From Pseudomonas fluorescens (GTDB taxonomy: Bacteria; Pseudomonadota; Gammaproteobacteria; Pseudomonadales; Pseudomonadaceae), in assembly GCF_001307155.1 (NCBI RefSeq), contig NZ_CP012830.1, positions 3,718,501 through 3,782,500 on the forward strand: a stretch of 64,000 bases of DNA. Reading direction: 5' to 3'. The position numbers and the translations under genes are program-made. The notes under the pieces were generated by a model. It did no database searches. It worked only from the letters and a program-made list of their open reading frames with translations, and was not told the DNA's origin. This document shows, piece by piece, positions 1-8,076 of this stretch (positions are counted from its first letter, which is position 1; the number at the start of each line of letters is the position of its first letter).

Positions 1-150
1 CTTAATACCGGCGGCCGCCTCCTGCTGGGTCGCCGCTTCGGTGCCAGTTACTGGGGCGAGCGTTTTGGCATGAACCCGGGCTCGGCGCTGGAGTGCCTGA
101 TACACCGAAACGCACCTGCTCATACGCAGGTGAAAATCAATTATGACTAG
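1..150 (+). CDS. Phage tail protein C-terminus, YmfQ/DUF2313-like (partial)
   Basis: An open frame enters from the left edge and ends at TAG 148-150, giving the last 49 residues of a protein. The tail, with ECLIHR followed by APAHTQV and a terminal aromatic residue, resembles the end of YmfQ/DUF2313 baseplate-associated proteins of Mu-like and P2-like tails, where an ECxIxR-x-PAHT pattern is common. It lies 11 nt upstream of the tail-fibre gene, which is where such a protein is expected. The family call is pattern recognition on a short fragment; that it is a coding remnant of a tail module is more secure. Confidence 0.6.
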   Translation, partial: LNTGGRLLLGRRFGASYWGERFGMNPGSALECLIHRNAPAHTQVKINYD

Positions 151-161
151 GGAATAGAAAA

Positions 162-1310
162 GTGGATTATCCAAAGAGTGTGCCCAGCGTAGGGCTGGTA
201 AATGGAAAGTTTGTCGACGAGAACCCGTTGAATGGCACCCCGGGGTCACTGATACCTGCCGCGTGGGGGAACTCGGTTACAGAAGAGTTGTTGGCTGTGA
301 TCAAAGGTGCAGGGGTTGTTCCTGACGAAGTCGAGCTTGGGCAATTGCTGTTGGCTGTACGCAAAATCAACCAGGCAGGATTGGTTGATTATGCGTTGGA
401 CACCGGTAAGGCCGATGCCTATGCGGCCAATTATGCTCCGGCGCTCATCAATCTGGTTGACGGCCTGGTACTGCGCTTCAAAGCGTTACACGCCAATACC
501 GGCGCGAGTACCTTTTCGCCTAACGGACTGGCTGCCAAACCCATCGTTGGTACCGACCATAACGCGGTCCAGGAAGGAGAGATCACTGCCGCAGGTGATG
601 TTTGGGTGCAATGGAACAGCTCGATTGCAGAGGGTGCCTGGGTGATGGTCGCCAGCACCGGAATGATCAAGCAGACCGGCAGTGATATTGGTGACATCAA
701 AACTGTAGCGACTGCGGAGCCGCCAAAAGGCTGGCTGAAATGCAATGGTGAAATCGTTTCTCGCACGCAATATGCCGCGCTTTTTGCAGCCATTGGTACA
801 CGTTTTGGTGCTGGTAATGGAAATACGACCTTTGCCCTGCCTGATCTGCGCGGTGAATTTGTACGTGGCTGGGACGATGGTCGCGGAGTCGATGCCGCAC
901 GGGAAATGGGCAGTACGCAAGGCGGACAAAATGCCTCGCACACCCACGCGGCCTCGACTGCCGGCGCGGGTACACATAACCATAGCGCCTCGACAGGAGG
1001 CGCAGGTACCCACACCCATACCGGCATCACTAACAATTCCGGAGATCACCAGCATGGCGTTTATGCCAACGGTAACAACACCTCTTTTGGTCGTCAGGGC
1101 ACCGGCAGTGGGCCGGGCGACTATAACGCGGTGACCGCAGCAGGGGGCAACCACGCCCATGGCTTGGCGATCAATGCGGTGGGTGACCACGCCCACTCCG
1201 TTGCGGTAGCTGCCGTTGGCGATCACGCTCACACCGTTACTGTGGCGGCGGTCGGCGGCAATGAATCGCGCCCTCGCAACATCGCGTTGCTGTACGTGAT
1301 CAAGTACTAA
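162..1310 (+). CDS. Phage/tailocin tail fibre protein with collar domain
   Basis: 382 residues from a GTG start, with a weak AGGGA-type ribosome site in the 11-nt gap after the previous gene. Residues about 176-246 form a phage tail collar domain (GWLKCNG, then FALPDLRGEFVRGWD). The C-terminal third is rich in glycine, alanine and histidine with many HxH pairs (HTH, HNH, HAH), repeated in AAVGDHAH-like units near the end. HxH motifs in trimeric phage fibres commonly bind iron. The protein should be the receptor-binding fibre of a contractile-tail particle. No separate fibre-assembly chaperone gene follows; the lysis genes come next. Confidence 0.9.
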   Translation: MDYPKSVPSVGLVNGKFVDENPLNGTPGSLIPAAWGNSVTEELLAVIKGAGVVPDEVELGQLLLAVRKINQAGLVDYALDTGKADAYAANYAPALINLVDGLVLRFKALHANTGASTFSPNGLAAKPIVGTDHNAVQEGEITAAGDVWVQWNSSIAEGAWVMVASTGMIKQTGSDIGDIKTVATAEPPKGWLKCNGEIVSRTQYAALFAAIGTRFGAGNGNTTFALPDLRGEFVRGWDDGRGVDAAREMGSTQGGQNASHTHAASTAGAGTHNHSASTGGAGTHTHTGITNNSGDHQHGVYANGNNTSFGRQGTGSGPGDYNAVTAAGGNHAHGLAINAVGDHAHSVAVAAVGDHAHTVTVAAVGGNESRPRNIALLYVIKY

Positions 1311-1328
1311 GCAATAGGACATTGGTTT

Positions 1329-1892
1329 ATGCCTCTTACAGAACAGCAGCTGCTCAAAATAATGCCCAACGCCCGCCTCCAAGCGGGCGTTTTCGTTTCT
1401 GCCCTCAACACCGCCATGACCCGCCACAACATCAACACCCCCAAGCGCATCGCCGCATTCCTTGCACAAATCGGCCATGAGTCGGGGCAGTTGCGGTATG
1501 TGCGTGAGTTGGGCAGCGACCAGTACCTCAGCAAATACGATACCGGCACGCTGGCCGTCCGCTTGGGCAATACGCCTGAAGTTGACGGTGATGGTCAGCG
1601 CTATCGGGGGCGTGGGCTGATTCAGATCACCGGGCGCGATAACTATCGTCGATGCAGCCTTGGACTGTTCGGTGATGAGCGTTTGCTGACCCTGCCAGAG
1701 TTGCTCGAGCAGCCTCAATGGGCGGCCGAATCGGCGGCCTGGTTCTGGGAGCTGAACGGTTTGAATGAACTGGCCGATCGTGAGCAGTTCAACAGCATCA
1801 CCCGCAGGATCAACGGCGGGTTGAACGGGCTGGAAGAACGTTTGCAGCTCTGGACACGGGCGAGGGCGGTGTTATGCCAGCCTTCGGTCTGA
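1329..1892 (+). CDS. Glycoside hydrolase family 19 endolysin (chitinase-like)
   Basis: 187 residues. The GH19 signature is visible: GHES around residues 49-52 with a second Glu at residue 60 as likely catalytic acids, and RGRGLIQITGRDNY at about 93-106. Family members in phage lysis cassettes cut peptidoglycan at host lysis. There is no signal peptide, so export would need a holin, and no obvious holin lies in this window. The 3' end overlaps the Rz-like gene by 19 nt. Its place between tail fibre and spanins supports an endolysin rather than a chitin-degrading role. Confidence 0.9.
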   Translation: MPLTEQQLLKIMPNARLQAGVFVSALNTAMTRHNINTPKRIAAFLAQIGHESGQLRYVRELGSDQYLSKYDTGTLAVRLGNTPEVDGDGQRYRGRGLIQITGRDNYRRCSLGLFGDERLLTLPELLEQPQWAAESAAWFWELNGLNELADREQFNSITRRINGGLNGLEERLQLWTRARAVLCQPSV

Positions 1893-2410
1893 TGCCGGTT
1901 TCTTACCGGATGATTGGCGTCGCTGTACTGCTGGCCATTGTGGCTGGCGGTGCTGCGGCAGCGTCCTGGCACCTTCAGGATTGGCGTTACGGTCGGCAAC
2001 TGGCGGAACAAGCCAGGTTGCACGGCGAGGCGCTGAACCAACTGACCCTGGCGGCGGCGAATCAACAGCGCACCGAACAGGACAAGCGCCTGGCCCTGGA
2101 GCAGCGTCTTCAGGCCAGCGATCAAACCTATTCAAAGGCCTTGAGCGATGCACAACGTGATCAAGGTCGCCTGCGCGACCGTCTTGCCACTGCTGATTTG
2201 CGCCTGTCAGTCCTTGTCGACCCCCGTGAAGCCGACACCGGTTGTGCTGTGTCAGCCGCCTCCGGCACCGGCGGCGTGGTTCATGGAACCCTACGAGCCC
2301 GACTTGAGCCGGCGCATGCTCAACGAATTATCGGCATCACCGACACAGGCGACCGCGGACTGATTGCCTTGCAGGCCTGTCAGGCCTATGTCAGAGCGCT
2401 TGCTCGCTAA
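1874..2410 (+). CDS. Rz-like inner-membrane spanin
   Basis: 178 residues. One N-terminal membrane segment (about residues 12-32) is followed by a long periplasmic, charged, alanine/glutamine-rich helix (about 40-110), the usual form of an i-spanin. It overlaps the end of the endolysin gene and contains the Rz1-like lipoprotein gene in the +1 frame. The pair would bridge the inner and outer membranes to complete lysis. Sequence identity in spanins is low, so the call rests on topology, gene order and the nested partner. Confidence 0.8.
   Translation: MPAFGLMPVSYRMIGVAVLLAIVAGGAAAASWHLQDWRYGRQLAEQARLHGEALNQLTLAAANQQRTEQDKRLALEQRLQASDQTYSKALSDAQRDQGRLRDRLATADLRLSVLVDPREADTGCAVSAASGTGGVVHGTLRARLEPAHAQRIIGITDTGDRGLIALQACQAYVRALAR
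2148..2363 (+). CDS. Rz1-like outer-membrane spanin lipoprotein (nested)
   Basis: 71 residues encoded entirely inside the Rz-like gene, in the +1 frame. The N-terminus is a lipoprotein signal ending in a lipobox (LICAC, lipidated Cys about residue 20). It is followed by a short proline-rich segment (KPTPVV, QPPPAPAAW), typical of o-spanins. The embedded Rz/Rz1 arrangement is well known in lambda and other phages. Confidence 0.8.
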   Translation: MHNVIKVACATVLPLLICACQSLSTPVKPTPVVLCQPPPAPAAWFMEPYEPDLSRRMLNELSASPTQATAD

Positions 2411-2492
2411 CATTTTGATCCAGCCTGCGTCTTGCAAGCGTGATTCGCTCGTGTACGGTAGTGCGCATGCCCGCCTGATCTAGGAGAGAGTC

Positions 2493-2993
2493 GTGAACGA
2501 AATCACCCAGCTTGCCGCGCAACTAGGCCGGCGTTTGCAGATGCTCAATGCCCACGTCAGCACGGCCGAGTCCTGCACCGGTGGCGGGATCGCCGAAGCG
2601 ATCACCCGAATCGCCGGCAGCTCGGCGTGGTTCGAGGCGGGTTACGTCACCTATTCCAATCGGCAGAAGACCCAGCAACTGAATGTGCCCGCCGAGTTGT
2701 TCACCGAGGTCGGGGCGGTCAGTCGTGAAGTGGTCGAAGCCATGGTACGTGGCGCCCAGCACAATAGTCGCGCGCGTTTTGCCGTGGCGGTCAGCGGTAT
2801 TGCAGGACCGGACGGCGGTACGTCGAACAAGCCGGTGGGCACCGTGTGGTTGGCCTGGGGGATCGGAGATGCCGTGTATTCGGAGTGCCGACACTTCCCC
2901 GGTAACCGCGGTGAGGTCCGCCGACAAACGGTGAAGGCCGCGCTAGAGGGGTTGCTGCAGTATACCGCCGGAGAAATCTCAAATGAGGGGTAG
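2493..2993 (+). CDS. cinA: CinA-family nicotinamide-nucleotide amidase
   Basis: 166 residues, GTG start preceded by a strong AGGAGAG site at 2483-2489. It is a stand-alone CinA C-terminal domain (PncC type): ESCTGGG near residue 27 carries the nucleophile Ser, followed by GYVTYSN, VSGIAGPDGG and KPVGTVW. The family deamidates NMN to nicotinic acid mononucleotide in pyridine nucleotide salvage. It sits directly upstream of recA, as in other pseudomonads; here the phage cluster lies on its upstream side. Confidence 0.93.
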   Translation: MNEITQLAAQLGRRLQMLNAHVSTAESCTGGGIAEAITRIAGSSAWFEAGYVTYSNRQKTQQLNVPAELFTEVGAVSREVVEAMVRGAQHNSRARFAVAVSGIAGPDGGTSNKPVGTVWLAWGIGDAVYSECRHFPGNRGEVRRQTVKAALEGLLQYTAGEISNEG

Positions 2994-3020
2994 GCGATCC
3001 CGAAACGCTGTGGAATAATA

Positions 3021-3036
3021 CTGGCTACTTATACAG
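3021..3036 (+). promoter_or_regulatory. LexA (SOS) box of recA
   Basis: An exact CTG-N10-CAG element (CTGGCTACTTATACAG) ends 40 nt before the recA ATG. Spacing and AT-rich core match gamma-proteobacterial LexA operators, and recA is the canonical SOS gene. Confidence 0.9.
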
Positions 3037-3076
3037 GTGTTGGCCGTCAGGCCTTATTGATTACGTGAGGACTTTA

Positions 3077-4129
3077 ATGGACGACAACAAGAAGAAAGCC
3101 TTGGCTGCGGCCCTGGGTCAGATCGAACGTCAATTCGGCAAAGGTGCCGTGATGCGTATGGGCGATCAAGACCGTCAGGCGATCCCGGCTATTTCCACTG
3201 GCTCTCTGGGTCTGGATATCGCACTCGGCATTGGCGGTCTGCCAAAAGGCCGTATCGTTGAAATCTACGGCCCTGAATCCTCCGGTAAAACCACGCTGAC
3301 ACTGTCCGTGATCGCCCAGGCTCAAAAAGCCGGCGCGACCTGCGCATTCGTCGACGCCGAGCACGCCCTGGACCCGGAGTACGCTGGCAAACTGGGCGTC
3401 AATGTCGACGACCTGCTGGTTTCCCAGCCGGATACCGGCGAGCAAGCCCTGGAAATCACCGACATGCTGGTGCGCTCCAACGCAGTTGACGTGATCATCG
3501 TCGACTCCGTGGCGGCCCTGGTTCCGAAGGCTGAAATCGAAGGCGAAATGGGTGACATGCACGTGGGCCTGCAAGCCCGTCTGATGTCCCAGGCGCTGCG
3601 TAAAATCACCGGTAACATCAAGAACGCCAACTGCCTGGTGATCTTCATCAACCAGATCCGGATGAAAATCGGCGTGATGTTCGGCAGCCCGGAAACCACC
3701 ACCGGTGGTAACGCGCTGAAGTTCTACGCTTCGGTTCGTCTGGACATCCGCCGCACAGGCGCGGTGAAAGAAGGCGATGAAGTGGTCGGCAGCGAAACCC
3801 GCGTCAAAGTCGTCAAGAACAAGGTGGCTTCGCCGTTCCGTCAGGCCGAGTTCCAGATTCTTTACGGCAAGGGCATCTACCTCAACGGTGAGATGATCGA
3901 CCTTGGCGTACTGCACGGCTTCGTTGAGAAATCCGGTGCATGGTATGCCTACAACGGCAGCAAGATCGGCCAGGGCAAAGCCAACTCGGCCAAGTTCCTG
4001 CAGGATAACCCGGACATCGCAGCCACTCTTGAGAAGCAGATTCGCGACAAGCTGCTGACGCCGACTCCAGACGTCAAGGCTTCGCCGGTCAAAGAGACTG
4101 CCGATGATCTGGCTGACGCTGATATCTGA
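3077..4129 (+). CDS. recA: Recombinase RecA
   Basis: 350 residues starting at the ATG at 3077; a GTG at 3065 is part of the ribosome site (GTGAGGA), not the start. The Walker A motif GPESSGKTT is near residue 66, and the L2 region MFGSPETTTGGNALKFY and the C-terminal acidic tail (ADDLADADI) are present. RecA forms the nucleoprotein filament for homologous recombination and stimulates LexA self-cleavage. A LexA box lies upstream and recX follows after 8 nt. Confidence 0.99.
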   Translation: MDDNKKKALAAALGQIERQFGKGAVMRMGDQDRQAIPAISTGSLGLDIALGIGGLPKGRIVEIYGPESSGKTTLTLSVIAQAQKAGATCAFVDAEHALDPEYAGKLGVNVDDLLVSQPDTGEQALEITDMLVRSNAVDVIIVDSVAALVPKAEIEGEMGDMHVGLQARLMSQALRKITGNIKNANCLVIFINQIRMKIGVMFGSPETTTGGNALKFYASVRLDIRRTGAVKEGDEVVGSETRVKVVKNKVASPFRQAEFQILYGKGIYLNGEMIDLGVLHGFVEKSGAWYAYNGSKIGQGKANSAKFLQDNPDIAATLEKQIRDKLLTPTPDVKASPVKETADDLADADI

Positions 4130-4137
4130 TTGATCCG

Positions 4138-4605
4138 ATGACCGCCGTACTCGATACCCTCGTCGCGGTGCGGCGAACCGCAATGGACCTGCTCGCACGA
4201 CGCGAGCACGGTCGAGTCGAGCTGACGCGTAAACTGCGTCAGCGCGGCGCTTCTGATGAAATGATCGATACAGCACTCGACCGTCTGACGGAAGAGGGGC
4301 TGCTGTCCGAATCCCGATACCTCGAAAGCTTCGTTTCCTACCGTGCCCGTTCCGGCTACGGCCCTTTGCGCATTCGCGAAGAGTTGAGCCAGCGTGGTTT
4401 GCAACGTGCCGATATCGAACTTGCCCTGCGTGAAAGCGGAATCAGTTGGCAGGAGAACCTGGAGGAGACCTGGCGACGCAAGTTTGCCGGGCATTTACCG
4501 ATAGACGCCCGCGAGCGCGCCAAGCAAGGGCGCTTCCTCGCCTATCGGGGATACTCCATGGAAATGATTGGCCGCTTGTTCAGCGGCCGAGGAATGGATG
4601 ACTGA
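4138..4605 (+). CDS. recX: RecA regulator RecX
   Basis: 155 residues made of three-helix repeats typical of RecX (ARREHGRVELTRKLRQRG, then GYGPLRIREELSQRG). RecX binds RecA filaments and limits their activity. The gene starts 8 nt after the recA stop, so it is probably cotranscribed and SOS-induced, and is followed by a strong terminator. Confidence 0.96.
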   Translation: MTAVLDTLVAVRRTAMDLLARREHGRVELTRKLRQRGASDEMIDTALDRLTEEGLLSESRYLESFVSYRARSGYGPLRIREELSQRGLQRADIELALRESGISWQENLEETWRRKFAGHLPIDARERAKQGRFLAYRGYSMEMIGRLFSGRGMDD

Positions 4606-4612
4606 CTGAAAG

Positions 4613-4645
4613 GGCCCGACTATTGAAATAGTCGGGCCTTTTTTT
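4613..4645 (+). terminator. Rho-independent terminator of recA-recX
   Basis: A perfect 11-bp stem (4613-4623 with 4628-4638), TGAA loop and seven T residues. It lies between recX and the convergent LOG-family gene. Confidence 0.93.
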
Positions 4646-4647
4646 GC

Positions 4648-5769
4648 TCAAGTAACCTTGATCTGTTCCCGTTTGCGTTGTGGCGTCTGGGGCGGCTGAG
4701 CCGTGGCCCAGTTTTCCGGCTGGTTGATGTAGTCGACCAGTTCACGCAGGCGTCCGTGATCACGGGCGTTGAACGTGAAGGACAGCCGTACCAGATGGCT
4801 GAACTGAGCCTCGTCGTGCTCCTCGCCAGCGTAAGTATGTTGATGAAAGTGATCGCTCAGGCACAGGTCGGCAAAGGCCTCCTGTATATGCTCGAGCGCC
4901 TGGTCGCTGAGTTTGTGATTCATGCGGATCACGAACTGATGTTTCAGCCAGCGGCTGGAGTGGAAGTTGCTGTAGAACTGATTGATTTCCGCCACAGCGT
5001 CATCGACGGTGTACACCAGACGAATCAGCTTCAGGTCGTTCGACAGGATGTAATGGTTGGCCTCCAATTGATTGCGGATGAAGTTCAGCGCACTTTCCCA
5101 GAACGTGCCGCCAGGAGCATCCAGCAACACCACGGGAACCAGCGGGCTTTTGCCGGTCTGGATCAGGGTCAGTACTTCCAGGGCTTCGTCCAGCGTGCCG
5201 AAGCCGCCAGGGCAGAGCACCAGTGCGTCGGCCTCTTTGACGAAGAACAGTTTGCGGGTAAAGAAAAAGTGAAACGGTAGCAGGTTGGCAGTGCCGCCTA
5301 CGGTCGGATTCGCATGCTGCTCGAAGGGCAGGGTGATATTGAATCCAAGGCTGTTATCCCGGCCTGCACCTTCATGGGCGGCGGCCATGATGCCGCCGCC
5401 GGCACCGGTGATGACCATCAGGTTCGATTGGGCGAGTTTTGCGCCCAGTTCCCGGGCCAGGGCGTACAGCGGATGTTCAACCGGCGTACGTGCCGAGCCG
5501 AAAACGGTCACTTTGCGCCGCCCCTTGAACTGCTCCAGCACACGGAAGGCATGCTCGAGTTCGCGCAGGGTTTGCTGGGTGATCTTGGCGTTCCAGCGAT
5601 TGTGGTCTTCTTGCGCCATGCGCAGGACCGTCAACATCATGTCGCGATAAATCGGAATATTCGGGCTATTGGGTGAAACCAGGTTGAGTTGCTCTTCGAT
5701 CTTGCTGGTGAGATCGACGCCGATGCTCTGAAAATGACGCACCAGAAGCTCATTCGGTTGGTAAGGCAT
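4648..5769 (-). CDS. LOG-family (TIGR00730) nucleotide 5'-monophosphate nucleosidase
   Basis: 373 residues. The central Rossmann domain has the LOG signature: GSAR at about 91, GAGGGIM at 122-128, TRK at 171-173 and PGGFGTLDE at 187-195. Family enzymes hydrolyse the N-glycosidic bond of nucleoside monophosphates (LOG cytokinin-activating enzymes, PpnN). Extra N-terminal (about 85 residues) and C-terminal (about 100 residues) extensions make it longer than minimal LOG proteins, nearer to PpnN in layout though shorter. Start ATG 5769, with AAGGAGAAG just upstream. Substrate not determinable from sequence. Confidence 0.85.
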   Translation of the reverse strand: MPYQPNELLVRHFQSIGVDLTSKIEEQLNLVSPNSPNIPIYRDMMLTVLRMAQEDHNRWNAKITQQTLRELEHAFRVLEQFKGRRKVTVFGSARTPVEHPLYALARELGAKLAQSNLMVITGAGGGIMAAAHEGAGRDNSLGFNITLPFEQHANPTVGGTANLLPFHFFFTRKLFFVKEADALVLCPGGFGTLDEALEVLTLIQTGKSPLVPVVLLDAPGGTFWESALNFIRNQLEANHYILSNDLKLIRLVYTVDDAVAEINQFYSNFHSSRWLKHQFVIRMNHKLSDQALEHIQEAFADLCLSDHFHQHTYAGEEHDEAQFSHLVRLSFTFNARDHGRLRELVDYINQPENWATAQPPQTPQRKREQIKVT

Positions 5770-6273
5770 TCAACTTCTCCTTCTACACAGAACCTTCGGC
5801 TCGAACGAGAAATTCGCCTGAGCCGCGACACAGCTTGTGTCGCTCTCAGCCCGCAAGAGGGCTGGGCACTACACCCGACCCGACCTGACCATGAAGCGTT
5901 GAAGTGGCGGTCGAGTCATCCAGACGGGTTCTGCTTATCCCTTGGATGAAAGAAACGTTCGCACGACAGGACTCTGAATGGGCAGCCCCTTTTCTGCCCC
6001 GGACATTAAACACCAATACATTGAATCTAGACGCTCGTGGTGAGTTGCGCTGACTTGATCATGGTCCTCGAAAGTCTTCGCTGGCAATCACTTATTGCGA
6101 GTTCACAACCGACTGTCACCGCTCGTCAGAACCTGTGTCGGACGGCCAAGGCTCTGATTTACTCAGTTACAGACACAACACGACAGCATTGCGTCCAGGG
6201 CAAGGCGCAAGGCTTCAGGAGCGGTAGGGGATCATCGCGCAATGATTGGCGATCAAGTGCAAGGAGGCAGGCT
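5770..6273. other. Intergenic region with two short perfect hairpins
   Basis: About 500 nt without a convincing gene. Two adjacent palindromes stand out: 8-bp arms at 5825-5832/5836-5843 and 6-bp arms at 5847-5852/5859-5864. They would lie in the 5' leader of the LOG-family gene. A GTG-started open frame through the right part only extends the small gene at 6274 and lacks support. Confidence 0.5.
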
Positions 6274-6468
6274 ATGAGCCTGGTGATTCTGGAGGTCGAT
6301 GCGCAACTGTATCGATTGCTGCAGTCGGCGGCCGCGCGCAATCACGTGAGCCTTGAAGAGGAATGTCGTCGGCGCCTGGAAGGCCAAGAGTGGCGCTCGC
6401 CTTATTTGCAGGCGCTGGTGGCAGAGCTGCGCGCCGATGACGAGCAACGACGCGCAGGTTCGCACTGA
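6274..6468 (+). CDS. Small ribbon-helix-helix (FitA/Arc-like) protein
   Basis: 64 residues with a strong AAGGAGG site at 6261-6267 that fixes the start. Residues 2-37 fit a ribbon-helix-helix fold: a beta strand (LVILEVD), then two helices (LYRLLQSAAARN, LEEECRRRLE). This resembles FitA-type antitoxins that bind DNA and neutralise PIN-domain toxins. No PIN or other toxin gene lies next to it; the following gene is convergent. It may be a solitary regulator or an orphan antitoxin. Fold assignment is inference. Confidence 0.65.
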   Translation: MSLVILEVDAQLYRLLQSAAARNHVSLEEECRRRLEGQEWRSPYLQALVAELRADDEQRRAGSH

Positions 6469-6476
6469 TTAAGTGA

Positions 6477-6902
6477 TTACTTTTTCTTTTGCGCCGTTTG
6501 CGCAGGGCAATCCGATTCCTGGTAGCTGGCCGAGCCTACAGGGCGATTGGTTTTGTTTTCCGAAAAGTCGTAACGCATGATCGCGCCCTTGGCCATCAGC
6601 TTGCGGTAGTTCACGTTGCGGCAAACGCTGGCGCCCAGTTGCAGATAAACCACTTTCGGATTGGCGCGCATTTCGTCGGCATAAGCCGATTGCACGCTGA
6701 TGTGGTCGATCAGCTGTTTGCCATCGACCGTATAACCTTGGTCGAGAAGGTTCTCATTGATTTCCCGAGGCAGGCCGACGTTACTTTCCGCAGCAACCTT
6801 TTCCAGCATCTTGCCCAGATTCAAGTCATTCAGGGAGGCTGCTTGAGCGCTGAAGGGCAGGGCCAGCAGAAGGGCAGCGGTGGGGACGATAAGGCGCAGC
6901 AT
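6477..6902 (-). CDS. Exported PA3611-like protein (quorum-sensing-regulated virulence factor family)
   Basis: 141 residues from ATG 6902 with an AGGAG-type site (CCAGGAGAG). A signal peptide ends near residue 22 (FSAQAA). The mature part (LGKMLEKVAAESNVGLPREIN, AYADEMRANP, ASVCRNVNYRKLMAKGA, ESDCPAQ) matches the PA3611 family, known mainly from a P. aeruginosa structure and annotated as quorum-sensing-regulated. Two Cys residues could form a disulfide. Biochemical function is unknown. It also follows the recA region in P. aeruginosa as I recall. Confidence 0.75.
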   Translation of the reverse strand: MLRLIVPTAALLLALPFSAQAASLNDLNLGKMLEKVAAESNVGLPREINENLLDQGYTVDGKQLIDHISVQSAYADEMRANPKVVYLQLGASVCRNVNYRKLMAKGAIMRYDFSENKTNRPVGSASYQESDCPAQTAQKKK

Positions 6903-7092
6903 GAAACTCTCCTGGTTCAGTGACTGGTGCTTCGACCAGCCACATGGCGGTGCGTTCAGTGGCGGCGGATTATAGGCGAGCGGGGGGTAGGCGGTACAGG
7001 TTTGGGCGAGCTGCTCTGGTAAACTGCCGCGACTTTCTGCCTTGCCGAGTGTTTTTTGTGTCGATATCCCTTCCCAGCCGGTGCTGCCTGCG

Positions 7093-7851
7093 ATGAGCGA
7101 TGCAGCCCAACGTTTTGCCACGAACGCCGTAGCCCGTCTGCGCGATGAGCGAGAAGAGGAGAGCACCAAGCCTTTTCTGGCCCGCGGTTCACGGGCGCCC
7201 CGTTGCCATACGTGCCGGGTGATCGAAAGCCACTGCCTATGTAACTGGCGTCCCCAGGTCGAATCACGGGCCGGTGTTTGCCTGATCATGACCAGGAAGG
7301 AAGTGTTCAAACCGAGCAACACCGGCTGGCTGATCGCAGACGTGGTCAGGGATAACTTTGCCTTTATCTGGTCGCGTACCGAGATCGACCCGCAATTGAT
7401 CAAGCTTTTGTCCGACCCGCAATGGCAGCCTTATCTGGTCTTTCCCGGCGAATACGTTGCTCCCGAACGCGTGACTCATACCGTCGAGGCGACCAGCGAA
7501 AAGCGCCCGCTGTTCATCCTGCTGGATGCAACCTGGACCGAGGCGAGGAAGATTTTTCGGAAAAGCCCTTATTTCGACGGGTTTCCGATTCTGAGCCTGC
7601 TCCCCGAAAAACTCTCGCGGTACCGCCTGCGAAGGTCTACCCGCAGCGAACACCTGTGCACCGCGGAAGTGGCTGCGTTGTGCCTGGATCTGGCAGGGGA
7701 TGTAGACGCTGCATCGGCACTGGATGCCTATTTCGATGTGTTCAGCCAGCATTACCTCGATGCCAAGCATCAACTGGAAATGAATGTCTCGACCCCGGCC
7801 CATACAGAATTGCTGCCTTTCGTTGAACACACCGCGCCGGTCATGTCCTGA
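7093..7851 (+). CDS. tapT: tRNA-uridine aminocarboxypropyltransferase (DTW domain)
   Basis: 252 residues from ATG 7093. A TTG 51 nt upstream would also be open but has no better ribosome site. A Cys-rich N-terminal element (CHTC, then CLC) is followed by a DTW/TapT domain with LLDATWTEARKI as the signature and RRSTRSEHLCTAEV later. The family transfers the 3-amino-3-carboxypropyl group of SAM to uridine 47 in some tRNAs (acp3U). Stand-alone on the plus strand, divergent from the PA3611-like gene. Confidence 0.85.
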   Translation: MSDAAQRFATNAVARLRDEREEESTKPFLARGSRAPRCHTCRVIESHCLCNWRPQVESRAGVCLIMTRKEVFKPSNTGWLIADVVRDNFAFIWSRTEIDPQLIKLLSDPQWQPYLVFPGEYVAPERVTHTVEATSEKRPLFILLDATWTEARKIFRKSPYFDGFPILSLLPEKLSRYRLRRSTRSEHLCTAEVAALCLDLAGDVDAASALDAYFDVFSQHYLDAKHQLEMNVSTPAHTELLPFVEHTAPVMS

Positions 7852-8076
7852 GAGTCGCCCATACTGACAGGTAACCGCAGGTTTGCGGCTTGACCACCCA
7901 GGCTTCGCTGGGCATCCTTGGCGCCGATTAGGGTGCGGCCGAGATTGAAACGCCGGTTTTATGGGTTCTTGGCGTTGAACGTGCCCTGTTGGTGCCGCTG
8001 TCTGGTGGTACCTCGAGTTGCCTTGGCTAGGCCTGAATGCATCGGGTCTGCCATAAAAAACAGGATCATTTGAAAA

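Noticed and set aside
3074..4276. 400-codon open frame opposite recA
   Set aside because: Antisense shadow of a conserved gene.
6037..6273. GTG-started N-terminal extension of the small RHH gene
   Set aside because: No ribosome site, and the ATG at 6274 has a near-consensus one.
5770..6273. Small regulatory RNA of the Rsm/Gac type
   Set aside because: No series of exposed GGA hairpins; only two short palindromes.
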